Positions 15,299-18,123 of a DNA stretch of 18,123 nt are shown in pieces (position 1 is the first letter of the stretch; each line of letters begins with the position of its first letter). Source of the DNA: an uncultured Rhodobacter sp. Its GTDB lineage: Bacteria; Pseudomonadota; Alphaproteobacteria; Rhodobacterales; Rhodobacteraceae. Location of the stretch: the NCBI GenBank assembly GCA_937901435.1, contig CALGTJ010000665.1, forward strand, positions 1 through 18,123, written 5' to 3'. A program made the position numbers and the translations under genes. The notes below the pieces were generated by a model. It was not told the origin of the DNA. It saw only the letters and a program-made list of their open reading frames with translations, and did not search any database.

Positions 15299-16732
15299 CT
15301 AGCGCTTTGGGTCGAAGGCGCGAAACCCGAACATCATATAATCTTTTTGATATGCAGCGCGCACAGCCTCTTCGATCTCTTCGTCATAGATTTCTGACAG
15401 CAGCACAGGCGCGTTGTCCACATGCGGGATCACACCCGGCGAGGTCAGACCAACCTGTGCGGCCAGTTGTTCCAGCCCCAACTCTAACATATCGTCGCGC
15501 AACACCATGTCAGGCACCATAACCCGCGCCAGACCATGCAGAACCTCTGTCTGAGACGCCCAACTGGCATCGACGCGCAGACTGGTCTGCCCGCCAAGGT
15601 TGCCTTTGACGAATTTGATGAAGGTCAGGAACGCCTTGCGATGCTGCCCCACACCATAGCTGTGATCCGGCGCGCCTTCGGGGATGGCCAGATCATAGGT
15701 TTTGCGCAGAGTTTCCCGCATATCCCAAAACGTCTCTGCCCCATAATTCACGAAATGCGTGACAAAGGCGGCATGAAGACGTGCGACGGGGTGACGTATC
15801 ACGGTAGAGCTGCGGTGGCTGGGGTTCTTGCGTTTCCATTGGCGTAAGGTTTTTTGCGTAAATCCCAGTTGAAGCCCATCAAGGTCAACGCCGTCCAGCG
15901 CCGCAAGCCAGGCCTGAACCCGCAACTCTGGCCCCGCCTTGATCGGCTGAAACAACAGCGGCGCCTTGGCGGCCGCCACATAACTTGGCACCGCGGGCGC
16001 ACGGCGCGGTTCAAAATTGGGCGTGCGGGTCAGATCGAACCAGTCAATCTGTGCCAGCGCCTCTTGCATCTCGTCAAAATTGGCAACTTTGGTTTCCAAA
16101 GACGCGGGGTTTTGCACCTTGGTACGATTGCTTGTGGTCTCTACCTTATGCTGAACCCCAAGAAAGCTGCCCAAACCGTTCAGAACCTCAAGATCGTTCA
16201 GGTCGTCATAGCCGATGTAAAACGCCGTCTGCCCCGTGGTCTGCAACGCATTCAAAAGCAAAAGCTGAAACTGCTGCAAGGCGTCAAGATGCTGTTCGAA
16301 ATCCGCTCGCTCGAACTGCGCTTTGGCCGTCTTGGCGTTCTTGAGATCGTTCAGTCGCCACTGCCCCGTGGCCGCCGCGATCTTGCGCGAGACATAGCTG
16401 TCGGCAGGGTTGCGCGTCAGGATGATCTTGGCACAGCGCGGGTCGCGCAGGGTCGTTTCCAGAATTCTGGGATCATGGTCGTGGAAAAACCGGAAGCCCG
16501 GCAACCCATCGGTCTTGACCCGCATCTGGTCGATCAATTTGACCGGATCTGCCTCTCGCTTTTTCATATCGATCCCAAGCAGATCGAACTTGTTCGCGTG
16601 CCCAACGAAATGCGGATTGAACGCCTCGCCATAGCAATGCAGCCCCGGTATTTCGTTCAGGTTTTCCTCTAGAAAGTTAGAGCCCGTGCGCATCTCGGCG
16701 AAGACCACAAAATAATCGAAACGCTTACCCAT
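15299..16732 (-). CDS. Tandem sulfotransferase-like protein
   Basis: 477 aa, about twice a normal single domain. The first half (about 1-235) opens with a 5'-phosphosulfate loop of the NodH/Stf0 kind, FAEMRTGSNFLEENL (11-25), and a 3'-phosphate motif ILTRNPADSYVSRK (104-117). The second half begins LLFQPIKAGPELRVQAWLAAL (259-279), which resembles the LPKAGS loop of carbohydrate sulfotransferases with Pro where Ser or Cys is usual. It then has VIRHPVARLHAAF (311-323) and the typical end DYMMFGF (464-470). So two sulfotransferase folds appear fused, the second perhaps degenerate. PAPS-dependent sulfation of a glycan or small molecule is inferred. Start at 16732, with a weak ribosome site, six bases after the glycosyltransferase stop, so it is probably in one operon with it. 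Confidence 0.75.
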   Translation of the reverse strand: MGKRFDYFVVFAEMRTGSNFLEENLNEIPGLHCYGEAFNPHFVGHANKFDLLGIDMKKREADPVKLIDQMRVKTDGLPGFRFFHDHDPRILETTLRDPRCAKIILTRNPADSYVSRKIAAATGQWRLNDLKNAKTAKAQFERADFEQHLDALQQFQLLLLNALQTTGQTAFYIGYDDLNDLEVLNGLGSFLGVQHKVETTSNRTKVQNPASLETKVANFDEMQEALAQIDWFDLTRTPNFEPRRAPAVPSYVAAAKAPLLFQPIKAGPELRVQAWLAALDGVDLDGLQLGFTQKTLRQWKRKNPSHRSSTVIRHPVARLHAAFVTHFVNYGAETFWDMRETLRKTYDLAIPEGAPDHSYGVGQHRKAFLTFIKFVKGNLGGQTSLRVDASWASQTEVLHGLARVMVPDMVLRDDMLELGLEQLAAQVGLTSPGVIPHVDNAPVLLSEIYDEEIEEAVRAAYQKDYMMFGFRAFDPKR

Positions 16733-16738
16733 GTCGGT

Positions 16739-18123
16739 CTACTTCTTGATAAGATACGGTTTACGCTGCTTTTTAGGGGCAGAGGTCAAGGTGTCACCGC
16801 TTGGGAAATCCCCCATCAAATGCGGGTGCATCCCTTGGTTCTTGAGGTTCTGAAGAAACTGGCCAAACCCGGTCAGATCCACCATACGCGGCGCTTCGGT
16901 CAGGCGTCGCATATTGCGCGCCCCAATCTCGTCAATAATTGTTTGCAGGGGTTCCATCGGGCTTTCGATGAAATCCGCCATCGTCCAGATCCGCACGCGT
17001 GCCTTGGTGTGTGGCCTGCGCAAGACATCCAGATGCTTTGTCTCGATCTTCTGCAATCGCGCGGCCTCTTTGCGGATCTCGGAAAAATTCTTGTTCGAAT
17101 GAAACAAGGGAACAGCCCAAGCGCCTGTAATCACAGAGATCTGAGCGTTGGAATCCCCTGCCATGAACCAATCGATCTTTTGAGTGTCGCGCGGGCCGAA
17201 TTGAAAACACTGACGCTCGCCCCGCGTGTTCCAGATCAGATTGGTCAGGAAAGAGCGCGGGTTATAATCGCGCAGTTGCGCACTGTCGCTTAGCGCCCCG
17301 CCATAGATTTTCTGGTTCCCCGCGAACTCGACCCGTTCGGGCGCGAACAAGGCCCCATGCACCCGCGCGCCGACCATCTTGCTTAGCCAGACCTCGAAAT
17401 CCTCGAAAAGGTCAGAAAACCCCTCGAACACGGAATAGGGCGCGCAGGTCTTGCCGTTTTCCCATCCGTCATAGGGAAAGCGGCTTTGCATGTACAACCC
17501 GGCACGACCCCGCGTGCGGCGGTCGACAGCCTTGGCGAAAATCCGGTCAATCTTGCCCGGATTAGGCTCTGCATCGCTGGGAAGATCGGCGGGCATATTC
17601 ATGAAGGTGCTGTAAAGCCGGTTCGCATGAGGCCAGATCTTGCGCGCAACGAAACAATCGGACCGCCGCAAAAGCTGCAGGTGCTCGTCATAGAAAATAT
17701 GCGGCTTTCCCTGAAAATCGAATTTGGACAGGGTCAGCGAGCGACTCTCGATATTCGACGAATATTGGCGGACCAAGGTCTGGTAATAGCTTTCATCCGG
17801 GATCCAGACCTTGCGAAAGTACCGATCATATTCCTCGCGGTCCGGGTCCTCAAGAATGGCCGACAGGGTCTGCCGGGTCAGGCACCACCATTGAGAGCCA
17901 AGATGCGGGATCAGACCGTCCGGTATCTTGCGTTTGAACCGCACCCGACGCTGTAGCTTGACATAACGGTCAAACAGGTAGCGTTGCTTTTTCCACGAGA
18001 ACGGAAACCGCAGAGTAAAGCGTTCCGCATCCAATCCGCCCACAGTCCAAGGCACATCCTCTGTTGTGACGGACTCGATAAAGTTGGTCTGGGGGCGCTC
18101 TGCCAGATATTGTTTCAGCTCTT
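16739..18123 (-). CDS. Core-2/I-branching type (GT14) glycosyltransferase, 5' end outside window
   Basis: The frame stays open through the right edge, so the true start lies beyond it; 460 residues are visible. The N-terminal visible part carries GT14 marks: GSQWWCLTR near visible residue 75, WIPDESYYQTLV near 106, and SLTLSKFDFQGKPHIFYDEH near 128. These resemble beta-1,6-N-acetylglucosaminyl- and xylosyltransferases. The C-terminal 280 residues form a second domain common in Rhodobacteraceae homologues (I recall it as DUF5928), with FEDFEVWLSKMVGARVHG and a basic tail ending KKQRKPYLIKK. No membrane segment is visible. Next to the sulfotransferase, it probably builds a branched or capped surface glycan. 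Family is fairly secure from the motifs; acceptor and sugar are unknown. Confidence 0.72.
   Translation of the reverse strand, partial: ELKQYLAERPQTNFIESVTTEDVPWTVGGLDAERFTLRFPFSWKKQRYLFDRYVKLQRRVRFKRKIPDGLIPHLGSQWWCLTRQTLSAILEDPDREEYDRYFRKVWIPDESYYQTLVRQYSSNIESRSLTLSKFDFQGKPHIFYDEHLQLLRRSDCFVARKIWPHANRLYSTFMNMPADLPSDAEPNPGKIDRIFAKAVDRRTRGRAGLYMQSRFPYDGWENGKTCAPYSVFEGFSDLFEDFEVWLSKMVGARVHGALFAPERVEFAGNQKIYGGALSDSAQLRDYNPRSFLTNLIWNTRGERQCFQFGPRDTQKIDWFMAGDSNAQISVITGAWAVPLFHSNKNFSEIRKEAARLQKIETKHLDVLRRPHTKARVRIWTMADFIESPMEPLQTIIDEIGARNMRRLTEAPRMVDLTGFGQFLQNLKNQGMHPHLMGDFPSGDTLTSAPKKQRKPYLIKK

Noticed and set aside
15854..16672. 272-aa plus-strand frame opposite the sulfotransferase gene
   Set aside because: It is rich in Arg/Gln/Leu as expected of a shadow frame, while the opposite strand shows sulfotransferase motifs in both halves.

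Overview
The window reads as a chromosomal segment of a marine Roseobacter-group (Rhodobacteraceae) alphaproteobacterium. The signs are moderately GC-rich coding DNA with AT-rich promoter gaps, an RNase D-lptC-lptA-lptB-hpf-ptsN run without rpoN between lptB and hpf, and a GT14-family glycosyltransferase next to a NodH-like sulfotransferase. The genus cannot be fixed from sequence alone. I see no rRNA, tRNA, insertion sequence, CRISPR array or phage gene, and no stretch over 300 bases lacks a gene.

Left third (1-7770): a two-armed metabolic island centred on oxalyl-CoA and formyl-CoA. On the minus strand lies a tight run: GntR/FCD regulator, oxalyl-CoA decarboxylase (oxc), formyl-CoA:oxalate CoA-transferase (frc), a stand-alone protein resembling the hydrolase/formyltransferase domain of 10-formyl-THF dehydrogenase (ALDH1L1), and the first 18 codons of formate-THF ligase (fhs). 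Divergent to it, on the plus strand, are an isochorismatase-family hydrolase and a SucC/SucD-like ADP-forming acyl-CoA ligase pair with unusual substrate loops. A TTGGTATACC-type palindrome stands before the regulator, before the hydrolase and before the ligase pair, so the three units look like one regulon of the local GntR protein. The simplest reading is oxalate (or a precursor) activated to oxalyl-CoA, decarboxylated to formyl-CoA, and the formyl group passed to tetrahydrofolate. The ALDH1L1-like protein between Frc and Fhs is the most novel part.

Middle (7898-11239): a BadF/BadG-family sugar kinase (probably for N-acetylglucosamine or glucosamine) and nagA form a short amino-sugar pair. 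nagA overlaps, tail to tail, a winged-helix protein of the YcaQ/AlkX type with the QxD motif of crosslink-unhooking DNA glycosylases.

Right-middle (11396-15291): a short RNase D-like 3'-5' exonuclease, then the lipopolysaccharide transport genes lptC, lptA and lptB, then long-form hibernation factor hpf and nitrogen-PTS EIIA ptsN. This is the conserved housekeeping part.

Right end (15299-18123): on the minus strand, a core-2/I-branching type (GT14) glycosyltransferase, cut by the window edge, is followed after 6 bases by a protein with two tandem sulfotransferase-like halves. Together they suggest synthesis and sulfation of a surface glycan.
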